From NCBI RefSeq assembly GCF_017255415.1, contig NZ_JAFJZZ010000002.1, positions 124,001-188,000 on the forward strand: a stretch of 64,000 nt of DNA, read 5' to 3'. The notes below the pieces were generated by a model that saw only the letters and a program-made list of their open reading frames with translations, did no database searches and had not been told where the DNA came from. Below are positions 55,930 to 63,504 of the stretch, piece after piece (position 1 is the stretch's first letter; each line of letters starts with the position of its first letter). The position numbers and the translations under genes are program-made. Source of the stretch: Clostridium aminobutyricum. GTDB lineage: Bacteria; Bacillota; Clostridia; Peptostreptococcales; Anaerovoracaceae.

Positions 55930-57351
55930 TTATACGAATAGACTAATAGGGTTTTCTACATATTTTTTGATTTCCGTTACAAATTGCGCCGCCAGTAAAC
56001 CGTCTATTAATCGGTGATCCACGGTGAGCTGAATGTTCATCATCGGCTTGATCTCAATGGTTTTACTTCCGTCTTTATGTGCCACAACAAACGGTTCATC
56101 CTTGGTTGAGCTGACAGCAAGTATGCCCACCTCCGGCGGGTTAATAATTGCGGTGAAGTTCTCAATCCCGAACATGCCAAGATTTGAAATCGTGAAGGTG
56201 CCTCCGGTATATTCGCCCGGGGTCAGTTTTCCTTCTCTGGCCTTTTTAAACAGCGGAGCGCTTGCTGCTGCCAGTTCTACCACACTCATCTGCTCCGCAC
56301 TTTTTACGTTTGGTACGATCAGTCCGGTCGGTGCCGCTACGGCAATGCCTATGTTGACCGTCTTATATTTCACGATGGTTCCGCCAATAAGCGAAGAATT
56401 CATATCCGGATATTTCTGTAACGCCTTCACGGCCGCCTTTGTGATAAAATCTGTCACGGAAACTTTTTGTTCCTGCGCTGCATTTACTTCTTTTCTCAGT
56501 TCGAGAAGCTTATCCAGATTCACCTTCTGAGTGAAGTATAAATGCGGTGCAGTAAACTTACTTTCCGCTAACTTCTCTCCGATGATCTTTCTTATTCCCG
56601 CATAAGGAACCTCTTCCAGGATTTCCTTTCCGTCAGGGGAGAATTTCTTTTCTCCGGCTCCTGCGGTCACTTCTGCAGCCGTTCCTGCGGCTTCTGCTTT
56701 GACTCTATTGTTCATAACGGCTTCCATGTCAGCCTTCATGATCTTACCGCCTATACCGCTTCCTTTGATATCGTCCAACGAAATTCCTTCTGCATCTGCC
56801 ATCGCTTTTGCGACAGGAGATACCCTGATCTTATTGGAGGCCAAATAGCCGAGTATATCCTTTTCGCAAATGCCTCCGTCAAAGCCGGTGCCAACAAGGG
56901 GAAGACTGTCTATTGATAAACCGTTTTCCGCTGCAACCCTTCTGGCTCTCGGAGTGATTTTGATTTTTCCGCCTTCTGTCTTTGCTGAAACAGCGGGTGT
57001 TGCTGAAACAGGTGTACTTTCCGCAACCGGGTGAGACGTTGTGTCAGGGTCGGCAAGAACTTCTTTACCAAGCTGTGCCAATGCATCAGCCATCACGGCA
57101 TTAATGTTCTCCTCAGCATTTCCGACGATGGCGATAGGTAGAGTAACCGGTAACGTATCCCCTTCTTCGATGAAAAGCTTCCTGACCACACCGTCTCCTG
57201 TTGCTTCTATATCCATATTGGTTTTATCTGTCTCTATTGAAAAGAGGTTTTCGCCTTTTGCTACGGCATCGCCTTCTTTTTTATACCATTTCACAAGCTT
57301 TCCTTCGTTCATATTGAAGCCAAGCTTTGGCATGATTATTATTTCTGCCAT
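55930..57351 (-). CDS. acoC: Dihydrolipoamide acetyltransferase (E2) of acetoin/2-oxoacid dehydrogenase
   Basis: Core acyltransferase of the complex, 473 residues. A lipoyl domain (1-80, Lys43 in ETDKTNMDIE) is followed by two peripheral subunit-binding-like domains: about 130-170 (KITPRARRVAAENGL ... ICEKDILGYL) and 176-214 (RVSPVAKAMADAEGI ... KIMKADMEAVM). The catalytic domain ends with the DHRLIDG motif at 445-451 (His446). GGAGGAAAAC lies upstream of the ATG. Which acyl group it carries depends on the E1; acetyl from acetoin or pyruvate is most likely. Confidence 0.9.
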   Translation of the reverse strand: MAEIIIMPKLGFNMNEGKLVKWYKKEGDAVAKGENLFSIETDKTNMDIEATGDGVVRKLFIEEGDTLPVTLPIAIVGNAEENINAVMADALAQLGKEVLADPDTTSHPVAESTPVSATPAVSAKTEGGKIKITPRARRVAAENGLSIDSLPLVGTGFDGGICEKDILGYLASNKIRVSPVAKAMADAEGISLDDIKGSGIGGKIMKADMEAVMNNRVKAEAAGTAAEVTAGAGEKKFSPDGKEILEEVPYAGIRKIIGEKLAESKFTAPHLYFTQKVNLDKLLELRKEVNAAQEQKVSVTDFITKAAVKALQKYPDMNSSLIGGTIVKYKTVNIGIAVAAPTGLIVPNVKSAEQMSVVELAAASAPLFKKAREGKLTPGEYTGGTFTISNLGMFGIENFTAIINPPEVGILAVSSTKDEPFVVAHKDGSKTIEIKPMMNIQLTVDHRLIDGLLAAQFVTEIKKYVENPISLFV

Positions 57352-57400
57352 GTTTTCCTCCTCCTATCATCTGTTTTCGGTTTATTTGAAACTATCCGGT

Positions 57401-58375
57401 TTATTTGAAATAATTCTTCACCTTTTCATATATTTTTTCCTCAGATGGGATGAGAGGGAATTCCAATGCCGGACTGAACGGAAGCGGCACGTTTGGATTA
57501 TTTACTCTTCCGCAAGGCGCATCCAAATAGTAGAACACATCCTCTGCAATGGCCGCCGCAACTTCTGCACCGATCCCGCATCGTTCATGTGCTTCGTCCG
57601 CTACAATCAACTTTCCTGTTTTCTTAACGGATTCCACGACCGTTTCTTTGTCAAACGGTACGATGGTTCTAAGGTCAATGACTTCACAGTCTATGCCCTC
57701 CTTTGCCAATCTTTCCGCTGCTCTTTCTGATTTCATCACCATGGAGGAGGTCGCAACAATGGTGATGTCTTTGCCCGCTCTTGCAATTCTTGCCTTACCG
57801 AACGGAATTGGCTCTACGTTGTCGTCGATCTGATATTTTTTGTTATACTCCATTTTATGTTCGAAAAAGATAACCGGGTCGTTATCTCGAATGGCTGTTT
57901 TCAGTAATCCTTTTGCCTCCTGTGCGGTTGAAGGCACGACAACCTTCATCCCCGGGAAGTGTGCTACCATCGCCTGCATGGATTGGGAATGCTGTGCTGC
58001 TGAAGACCGCCCTGCACCGATAGGACAACGGATTGTCATCGGAACGGTTGCCTGTCCCCCGGACATATACCGGATTTTCGCAGCCTGATTGATGACCTGA
58101 TCTGCTGCTACAAGTAAAAAGTCTGAAAACATCAGCTCTACGACCGGTCTCAATCCTGTTAATGCCATGCCCACACCCATGCCCACAAAGCCTTGTTCTG
58201 AAATGGGCGTATCCTTTACTCTCAAATCTCCGTACTTTTCAAAAAGTCCCACCGTTGTCTTAAAGTTTCCGCCAAGGAAGCCAATGTCTTCACCAAGCAT
58301 AACGATATTGTCATCCCGTTCCATTTCTTCATCTAAAGCCTCACAAATGGCTTGTGCATATGTCAGTTCTTTCAT
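57401..58375 (-). CDS. acoB: Acetoin/2-oxoacid dehydrogenase E1 subunit beta
   Basis: Beta chain of the TPP-dependent E1, 324 residues. Conserved blocks are MLGEDIGFLGGNFKTT, TPISEQGFVGMGVGMAL, PMTIRCPIGAGRSSAAQHSQS and FEHKMEYNKKYQ, then DLRTIVPFDKETVVESVKKTGKL. The HSQS segment favours acetoin/pyruvate-type E1 over branched-chain types. Adjacent to E1-alpha on one side and E2 on the other, in the order alpha-beta-E2-E3. Confidence 0.92.
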   Translation of the reverse strand: MKELTYAQAICEALDEEMERDDNIVMLGEDIGFLGGNFKTTVGLFEKYGDLRVKDTPISEQGFVGMGVGMALTGLRPVVELMFSDFLLVAADQVINQAAKIRYMSGGQATVPMTIRCPIGAGRSSAAQHSQSMQAMVAHFPGMKVVVPSTAQEAKGLLKTAIRDNDPVIFFEHKMEYNKKYQIDDNVEPIPFGKARIARAGKDITIVATSSMVMKSERAAERLAKEGIDCEVIDLRTIVPFDKETVVESVKKTGKLIVADEAHERCGIGAEVAAAIAEDVFYYLDAPCGRVNNPNVPLPFSPALEFPLIPSEEKIYEKVKNYFK

Positions 58376-58443
58376 TTATCTAAACCTCACAATTCTTTTT
58401 TCGATTTCTCTTTTCGTGTTGGGTCGTTTTATCCGGCCGTTCC

Positions 58444-59433
58444 TTAAAGAGTCCCTTCCATGAATACATCGCTATATGCCTCTGAAGGATCCGGATAATC
58501 ACTTTCGGCAGCAAACTTAACCGCAGTCTGAACTTCTTCTTCAATGGTTGCTTCTACTGCACGGATTTCTTTTTCGGTGGCTTTCTTCGACTTTATCAGC
58601 TCCGCTCTTAAAGTCGTTACCGGGCACTTTGCCATCCAATCTTCCTTCTCTGTTTCGCTTCTTCTTTTTCGATAAACCGCCGGATCTCCAACGTGATGTC
58701 CCTGCCATCTGTACGTCTTGCATTCGATGATGGTAGGACCTTCCCCGCTTCTTGCTCTTTCCGCTGCGACTTTTGCCGCTTCATATACAGCGAGGACATC
58801 CATACCGTCCACTACAACACCCGGGATGTCATACGCCTTTGCTCTGACCGCAAGATCCGGTGTATTGGTTACGTCTCTGATGTCTACGGAAATTCCGTAA
58901 AGGTTATTTTCAATCACATAGATACAAGGAAGCTTCCAAGCCGCTGCCATGTTGATGCTTTCGTGAAAAGTACCCTCGTTTGTTGCGGAATCTCCCATAA
59001 AAGAAACGGCAACTCTACCGTTCTGCCTATATTTTGCGGTGTAGGCCGCTCCGGTTGCGATGGGAATTTCCCCTCCTACGATACCGTTTGCACCAAGGAT
59101 TCCTTTATCCATGGCCATGATATGCATGGAACCTCCTTTACCGTTTGAATAGCCCGTTTTCTTCCCCAGTATTTCAGCCATCATCCGAGCAATATCTGCG
59201 TCCCTGGCAACAAGATGTCCATGGCCTCGATGTGTACTTCCAATGTAATCATCGTCGTTCAATGCCGCGCAAATTCCGGTTGCCACAGCTTCTTCCCCAA
59301 GATATAAATGAGCAAGCCCGGCCATCATGCCTTTCTTATAAAACTCGAACGTCTCTTCTTCGAATCTTCTCATTTTAAACATCGTTTCATAAAAACCTAG
59401 CAACCGGCTCTTATCATAATCCTTTATTTTCAT
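58444..59433 (-). CDS. acoA: Acetoin/2-oxoacid dehydrogenase E1 subunit alpha
   Basis: TPP-binding chain of E1. The start is placed at the ATG at 59433 (MKIKDYDKSRLLGFYETM, 329 residues) with GAGAGG eight bases upstream. TPP binding is seen in FMGDSATNEGTFHESINMA ... VIENN, with RMMAEILGKKTGYSNGKGGSMH and HRGHGH also present. It heads the operon behind a sigma-54 promoter, and a divergent AcoR-like activator makes an acetoin dehydrogenase the best call. A sigma-54-controlled pyruvate dehydrogenase is the alternative. Confidence 0.9.
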   Translation of the reverse strand: MKIKDYDKSRLLGFYETMFKMRRFEEETFEFYKKGMMAGLAHLYLGEEAVATGICAALNDDDYIGSTHRGHGHLVARDADIARMMAEILGKKTGYSNGKGGSMHIMAMDKGILGANGIVGGEIPIATGAAYTAKYRQNGRVAVSFMGDSATNEGTFHESINMAAAWKLPCIYVIENNLYGISVDIRDVTNTPDLAVRAKAYDIPGVVVDGMDVLAVYEAAKVAAERARSGEGPTIIECKTYRWQGHHVGDPAVYRKRRSETEKEDWMAKCPVTTLRAELIKSKKATEKEIRAVEATIEEEVQTAVKFAAESDYPDPSEAYSDVFMEGTL

Positions 59434-59482
59434 CTTCCGAACCTCTCTTTTCTGGAATTCATTATTTGTTGCCTTTATATAA

Positions 59483-59499
59483 CGCAAAGGCTATGCCAA
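59483..59499 (-). promoter_or_regulatory. Sigma-54 promoter of the acetoin dehydrogenase-type operon
   Basis: On the minus strand TTGGCATAGCCTTTGCG matches TGGCAC-N5-TTGCW with invariant GG and GC at the correct ten-base spacing. The start site is expected near 59472, about 40 bases before the E1-alpha ATG. Confidence 0.85.
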
Positions 59500-59616
59500 A
59501 ATAGCAGAGTTATTTAAAATATTAAACAGAAAATTCCCATACCGTTGTTTTTTCAATCTTTTCACGCGATACCCTTTTTCTGTACCTTGAATGGTGCAAC
59601 ATTATTGCTTTCCATT

Positions 59617-59656
59617 TGTGCCACTCTGTGCATCCTCTCCTGTGCCAACCTGTGCC
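59617..59656. promoter_or_regulatory. Direct-repeat enhancer for the AcoR-like activator
   Basis: TGTGCCACTCTGTGC (59617-59631) and TGTGCCAACCTGTGC (59641-59655) are two copies of a 15-base unit 24 bases apart. Within each unit, TGTGC recurs after ten bases, one helical turn. The block lies about 120-170 bases upstream of the sigma-54 promoter, the usual enhancer distance. A further GGTGCA is at 59593-59598. Confidence 0.55.
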
Positions 59657-59724
59657 TCACCTTGACCAACTGCGTCATTATGTCACGGTTTCAATTTCTG
59701 CCGTTCTATTTTTACCGCCCGCTC

Positions 59725-59753
59725 TTGTCAGAAGAAAATCACTGTGTTAAAAT
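59725..59753 (+). promoter_or_regulatory. Sigma-70-type promoter of the AcoR-like gene
   Basis: TTGTCA (59725-59730), a 17-base spacer and TAAAAT (59748-59753) with an upstream TG (extended -10). It lies about 60 bases before the activator ATG. Confidence 0.6.
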
Positions 59754-59814
59754 GGCACTGTTATCATGGATTCCTTATTTTTCGAACCTCTCTATCGATT
59801 AAAGGAGAATTTCC

Positions 59815-61830
59815 ATGAGTATAAACGGCATCCATTCCCAAGGGTTAAGACAGGCCTGGGAAAAATTCATAAATAATCAAGAAGCTGACGATACCTATAT
59901 TCGCCCGGAGATTTACGAATCCTGGGTTCGTTCGCGTGCCTTTCAGGTGAATCCCTATCTGCCGAAAACAAATCTTCTCGACAGCACCGAGCTGAATCAA
60001 AAAATTAACAGCAATCTAAAACTTATCGAAACTGCTCATCCATACATGTCAAAACTGTTCTCTATTGTAGAGGGTTCCGGTTTTTATTTATTGTTATGTG
60101 ATAAAAATGGCTATATTTTGGATTTAATAGGGGATAAGGAGATTATCGAAAAAGGACGGGCAAATTCAATGCTCGTGGTAGGGGCAAACCGAAGTGAACA
60201 GTTTGCCGGCACAAATGCCATCGGAACAAGTCTTGCCCTCAATCAACCGATCCAAATTTGGGGCGAAGAGCATTATATTGATGCGCACAAGGGCTATTGC
60301 TGCAGTGCCGCACCGATAACCGATGCTTTTGGGAATACCATAGGCTGCCTGGATATTACGGGGCTTTATGCTCAGTCCCATGCACATACTTTCGGCATGT
60401 TAGTCAGTGCCGTGGACGGAATCAATAAAGAACTGAAAATATTACATGCGTATGAGGAAATTAAAATGATCAGCGCTCAGCGCAACAGCATTATTGAATC
60501 CATCCCTTCCGGATTGATTCTTCTTAATCAGGGAAATCGGGTCATTCAGATCAATAATACGGCTTTATCTATGTTCCGTCTGCAATATGCCGATATTATC
60601 GGAAAAGAACTGTCCGGCTTTTTCAGTGGTTCCCATCTAAACTTCACGTCCCTGCTTAGTTCTCCCATTGATAGCAAGGAAATCAGCTTGTACATAGACG
60701 GCCCCGACAGCCCTCCTTTGAATCTAAACATCAGTGTCGATTTTGTCATAGACGAACAGGGAATTCGAAGCGGTACCGTTATCCGGTTTGATGAACCTAA
60801 ACGTATTCATACGATCGTGAATAGAATCGGTGGTTTCAAATCGACCTATACCTTTGAAGACATCAAAGGCGATTCCGCGGCCATGAAAGAGACCCTTAAA
60901 TATGCCAAAAAAGCTGCCGAAACAGACTTAAGCGTTTTAATCTTAGGGGAAAGCGGAACCGGAAAAGAACTGATCGCACAATCCATACACAATGCAAGCA
61001 GTTATGCAAAGGGGCCTTTTATTGCCATTAATTGCGGTTCCCTGCCAAAAGGCCTCATTGAAAGTGAATTATTCGGTTACGAAAAAGGTTCCTTTACAGG
61101 GGCTAATAAAGACGGGCAACCCGGCAAATTTGAATTGGCAGATGGCGGCACTATTTTTCTTGATGAAATCGGCGATATGCCGATGGATGTTCAATCTTCT
61201 CTGCTGCGGGTCCTTCAAAGCAAAGAAGTGCTGCGAATCGGCGGAAAATACCCGAAAAGAATCGATGTCCGAATTATTGCAGCAACCAATAAAGATTTAC
61301 TGCACGAGATAAAATGCAAACAGTTCCGGGAAGATCTATACTTTAGGCTCAATGTTTTTACGTTAAAACTGCCGCCTCTTCGTTATCGATCGGAAGATAT
61401 TATCCTCTTAGCAGAAACCTTTATCTCTATCCATAAAAATCAAAAGGGCAAACATTATAGGCTTTCGCCAGCCCTTTATCCTGCTTTATTAAATTATTCC
61501 TGGCCCGGTAATGTGCGGGAACTAGAGAATGTTATCGAACGCGCCATAAACCTGTCAGACAGCGAAGAAATTATGAATATTCAGCTGCCGGAAGAATGTA
61601 CACTGGAGAAGGAAGACTATACGTGCACACCTCACTATACGGAACTTGCCAAAAATGTGTTCACGGAAAGCCTTTCCATCGAATCGGCGGAGCACAAACT
61701 GATTGTACGCGGCTTGAAAGAAAAAAACGGCAATGTGGAGGCTACTGCAAGGGCTTTGGGCATAAGCAGAAGGACTCTTTACCGAAAACTAAAAAAATAT
61801 GATATTCAACCTCATTTATTTAAAAAATAG
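59815..61830 (+). CDS. acoR: AcoR-like sigma-54-dependent activator (GAF-PAS-AAA+-Fis)
   Basis: Bacterial enhancer-binding protein of 671 residues, divergent from the dehydrogenase operon. An N-terminal segment with IRPEIYESWVRSRAFQV precedes a GAF domain (about 75-205) and a PAS domain (about 222-335, SIPSGLILLNQGNRVIQIN). The AAA+ domain has Walker A GESGTGKE at 378-385, the sigma-54 contact loop as GSFTGA at 425-430 and Walker B TIFLDEIGD. A Fis-type HTH lies near 635-662 (ATARALGISRRTLYRKL). AAAGGAG precedes the ATG. The layout matches AcoR, which responds to acetoin; the ligand here is inferred from the neighbours. Confidence 0.88.
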   Translation: MSINGIHSQGLRQAWEKFINNQEADDTYIRPEIYESWVRSRAFQVNPYLPKTNLLDSTELNQKINSNLKLIETAHPYMSKLFSIVEGSGFYLLLCDKNGYILDLIGDKEIIEKGRANSMLVVGANRSEQFAGTNAIGTSLALNQPIQIWGEEHYIDAHKGYCCSAAPITDAFGNTIGCLDITGLYAQSHAHTFGMLVSAVDGINKELKILHAYEEIKMISAQRNSIIESIPSGLILLNQGNRVIQINNTALSMFRLQYADIIGKELSGFFSGSHLNFTSLLSSPIDSKEISLYIDGPDSPPLNLNISVDFVIDEQGIRSGTVIRFDEPKRIHTIVNRIGGFKSTYTFEDIKGDSAAMKETLKYAKKAAETDLSVLILGESGTGKELIAQSIHNASSYAKGPFIAINCGSLPKGLIESELFGYEKGSFTGANKDGQPGKFELADGGTIFLDEIGDMPMDVQSSLLRVLQSKEVLRIGGKYPKRIDVRIIAATNKDLLHEIKCKQFREDLYFRLNVFTLKLPPLRYRSEDIILLAETFISIHKNQKGKHYRLSPALYPALLNYSWPGNVRELENVIERAINLSDSEEIMNIQLPEECTLEKEDYTCTPHYTELAKNVFTESLSIESAEHKLIVRGLKEKNGNVEATARALGISRRTLYRKLKKYDIQPHLFKK

Positions 61831-61885
61831 CTTCAGGGATTAGAAAAAAACAATACCCGTTTGATTAAATAGAACAGCTTTCATT

Positions 61886-61954
61886 GATATGGACAGCGAA
61901 GGCCTACAGGATTGATTTTCAGAAAGAATCCCGCCGGCCTTCGCTGTCCATATC
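61886..61954. terminator. Bidirectional terminator between acoR-like and chemoreceptor genes
   Basis: A 19-base perfect inverted repeat (arm GATATGGACAGCGAAGGCC) encloses about 31 bases that contain a smaller GGATT/AATCC stem. It lies between convergent genes, and T-rich sequence follows on the plus side. Confidence 0.72.
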
Positions 61955-61991
61955 ATTTTGGGAGGCATCCCGTTGTATTGAATAAACTCTT

Positions 61992-63206
61992 TTAACTCTT
62001 TAATATGAATTTGTCAAGCTCCGCTTGAAGTACATCCGCTTGCCCAGACAGTTCCTCACTGGCCGCCGCGCTTTGCTCTGCCGTTGCCGAATTGGATTGC
62101 ACCACCGATGAGATTTGATCCAAACCTAAGGTAATCTGATTAACCGCCACTGCCTGCTCCTCCGACGTCTTTGCAATTTCTACCATGGACGCCACAACCT
62201 GCGTGGTTTCCTTCACCACCGCTTTAATCGACTCAGCTGTTTCTTTTGTGATCAGGGTTCCGTTCGATACTGCTCTCACCGAATCTTCAATAAGTACCGT
62301 CGTATCTTTTGCGGCTTCCGCAGATTTCCCTGCAAGGTTTCTCACTTCATCTGCTACTACGGCAAAGCCTTTCCCCGCATCACCGGCTCTGGCTGCCTCT
62401 ACTGCCGCATTTAAGGCAAGGATATTGGTTTGGAAGGCAATATCATCGATGGTCTTGATAATTTTACTTATTTCTGTTGACTTCTCCGAAATCTCTTTCA
62501 TGGCTGCCATCATTTCATCCATTTTACTGTTGCTCTGTTCCAGTTCTTCTCCAACCTCAAGGGATTTTTGATTCACACGGTTTATATTTTGCGAGCTTGA
62601 CCTTACTTGCTTAGCAATCAGTTCAATGGATGCCGCCAATTGTTCAATAGAGCTAGCCTGTTCCACGGCCCCCTGAGCCAATACCTGAGAACCGGAAGCG
62701 ACCTGCTCTGCACCTACGTTCACTTGCTGAGAGGAGGTCCTTATCGTTCTTAAGGTATCACTCAAAGAGAATAAAATAGTTGTTATCGCATGTTCCATTC
62801 GTGTATAAACGCCAAAGTATTCCGTCTGCGGATACAATTCAAAATTGCCCCGGGACATTTCCTCAAGAGCTCTGGCAGTTTCCTCTACAATGGCTTTTAC
62901 GGTGACCACCATTTCCCTTACACTGTCAGCCATATGACCGATTTCATCCGTCGATCGACAGTTTATTTCCACATCAAAGTTGCCTTTCGCCACTTGAAAA
63001 ACAGCGTTTTCAATTTCCTTTATGGGTTGAACCAATCGATTTACGAATGCTGTCATTATTAATGCAGAAAGAACAAGTGTAATAATCGTTACTGCAATAC
63101 TCACTATTATCGAATTATAGATGCCCGATAGGGTAGATACTGCCGCTAATCCTACGAATATCAATGTTAACGTAATAGAAAGAATTTTATTCTTAATCTT
63201 GTTCAT
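61992..63206 (-). CDS. Methyl-accepting chemotaxis protein without an extracytoplasmic sensor
   Basis: A 404-residue chemoreceptor. Two helices lie close together (about 8-29 and 33-54) with only a few residues between them, so there is no periplasmic-type ligand domain. HAMP-like segments follow (residues about 55-150, [24 protein letters not shown] and again [12 protein letters not shown]). The signalling hairpin tip [29 protein letters not shown] is intact. It may sense via its membrane or HAMP region or with a partner. A structured leader with competing hairpins precedes it. Confidence 0.9.
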   Translation of the reverse strand: MNKIKNKILSITLTLIFVGLAAVSTLSGIYNSIIVSIAVTIITLVLSALIMTAFVNRLVQPIKEIENAVFQVAKGNFDVEINCRSTDEIGHMADSVREMVVTVKAIVEETARALEEMSRGNFELYPQTEYFGVYTRMEHAITTILFSLSDTLRTIRTSSQQVNVGAEQVASGSQVLAQGAVEQASSIEQLAASIELIAKQVRSSSQNINRVNQKSLEVGEELEQSNSKMDEMMAAMKEISEKSTEISKIIKTIDDIAFQTNILALNAAVEAARAGDAGKGFAVVADEVRNLAGKSAEAAKDTTVLIEDSVRAVSNGTLITKETAESIKAVVKETTQVVASMVEIAKTSEEQAVAVNQITLGLDQISSVVQSNSATAEQSAAASEELSGQADVLQAELDKFILKS

Positions 63207-63246
63207 TTTTACACCCTTTCTTCAAATCACCTCTGTACTTGCCTAT

Positions 63247-63280
63247 AAAAAAAGCCTCTGCGAGGCGCTTGTAGCTCGCA
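63247..63280 (-). promoter_or_regulatory. Competing terminator / antiterminator hairpins in the chemoreceptor leader
   Basis: GCCTC-TGC-GAGGC (63254-63266) followed on the minus strand by seven T forms an intrinsic terminator about 40 bases before the start codon. TGCGAG (63259-63264) can instead pair with CTCGCA (63275-63280), which destroys the terminator stem. This mutually exclusive pairing is the layout of a riboswitch or attenuator expression platform. Confidence 0.5.
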
Positions 63281-63342
63281 TTTTAGTTGCAGCTTTTTAT
63301 GATACTCCGGTTATCGCAAGCAATATTTCCTCTAATAAAATA

Positions 63343-63375
63343 ACGGGCAAAGACTGGAGAATAAGCCTTTGCCGT
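63343..63375 (-). other. Hairpin in the chemoreceptor leader
   Basis: GGCAAAG and CTTTGCC pair around a 14-base loop, extended by ACG/CGT with one bulged base. It lies upstream of the competing terminator/antiterminator and could be part of a ligand-binding RNA. I do not recognise the motif. Confidence 0.45.
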
Positions 63376-63411
63376 AATAAATAAATTCTCTTTTCTGTTT
63401 TTAGCCTTTAT

Positions 63412-63452
63412 TATGGCGCATATATCTTGCAAGCAAAATCGTATGCGCCATA
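63412..63452. terminator. Eleven-base inverted repeat after the cupin gene
   Basis: TATGGCGCATA and TATGCGCCATA enclose 19 bases, 53-93 bases past the cupin stop on the minus strand. The T-run (CTTTTTGTTTTT) lies on the plus-strand side, where no gene ends, so its role as a terminator for the cupin gene is uncertain. Confidence 0.45.
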
Positions 63453-63504
63453 CTTTTTGTTTTTATGTTTAACTGTTAATGTAATTATTTTTTACCGTTG
63501 GAAA

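Noticed and set aside
56033-56530. 165-residue plus-strand frame
   Set aside because: Antisense to the E2 catalytic domain; no independent start signal.
59753-59758. TGGCAC upstream of the acoR-like gene as a sigma-54 -24 element
   Set aside because: The matching -12 GC is missing at ten-base spacing, and a good TTGTCA-N17-TAAAAT promoter overlaps it.
63240-63500. c-di-GMP riboswitch call for the chemoreceptor leader
   Set aside because: The conserved blocks I know for the two c-di-GMP classes are not convincingly present on either strand; reported only as an unassigned candidate.
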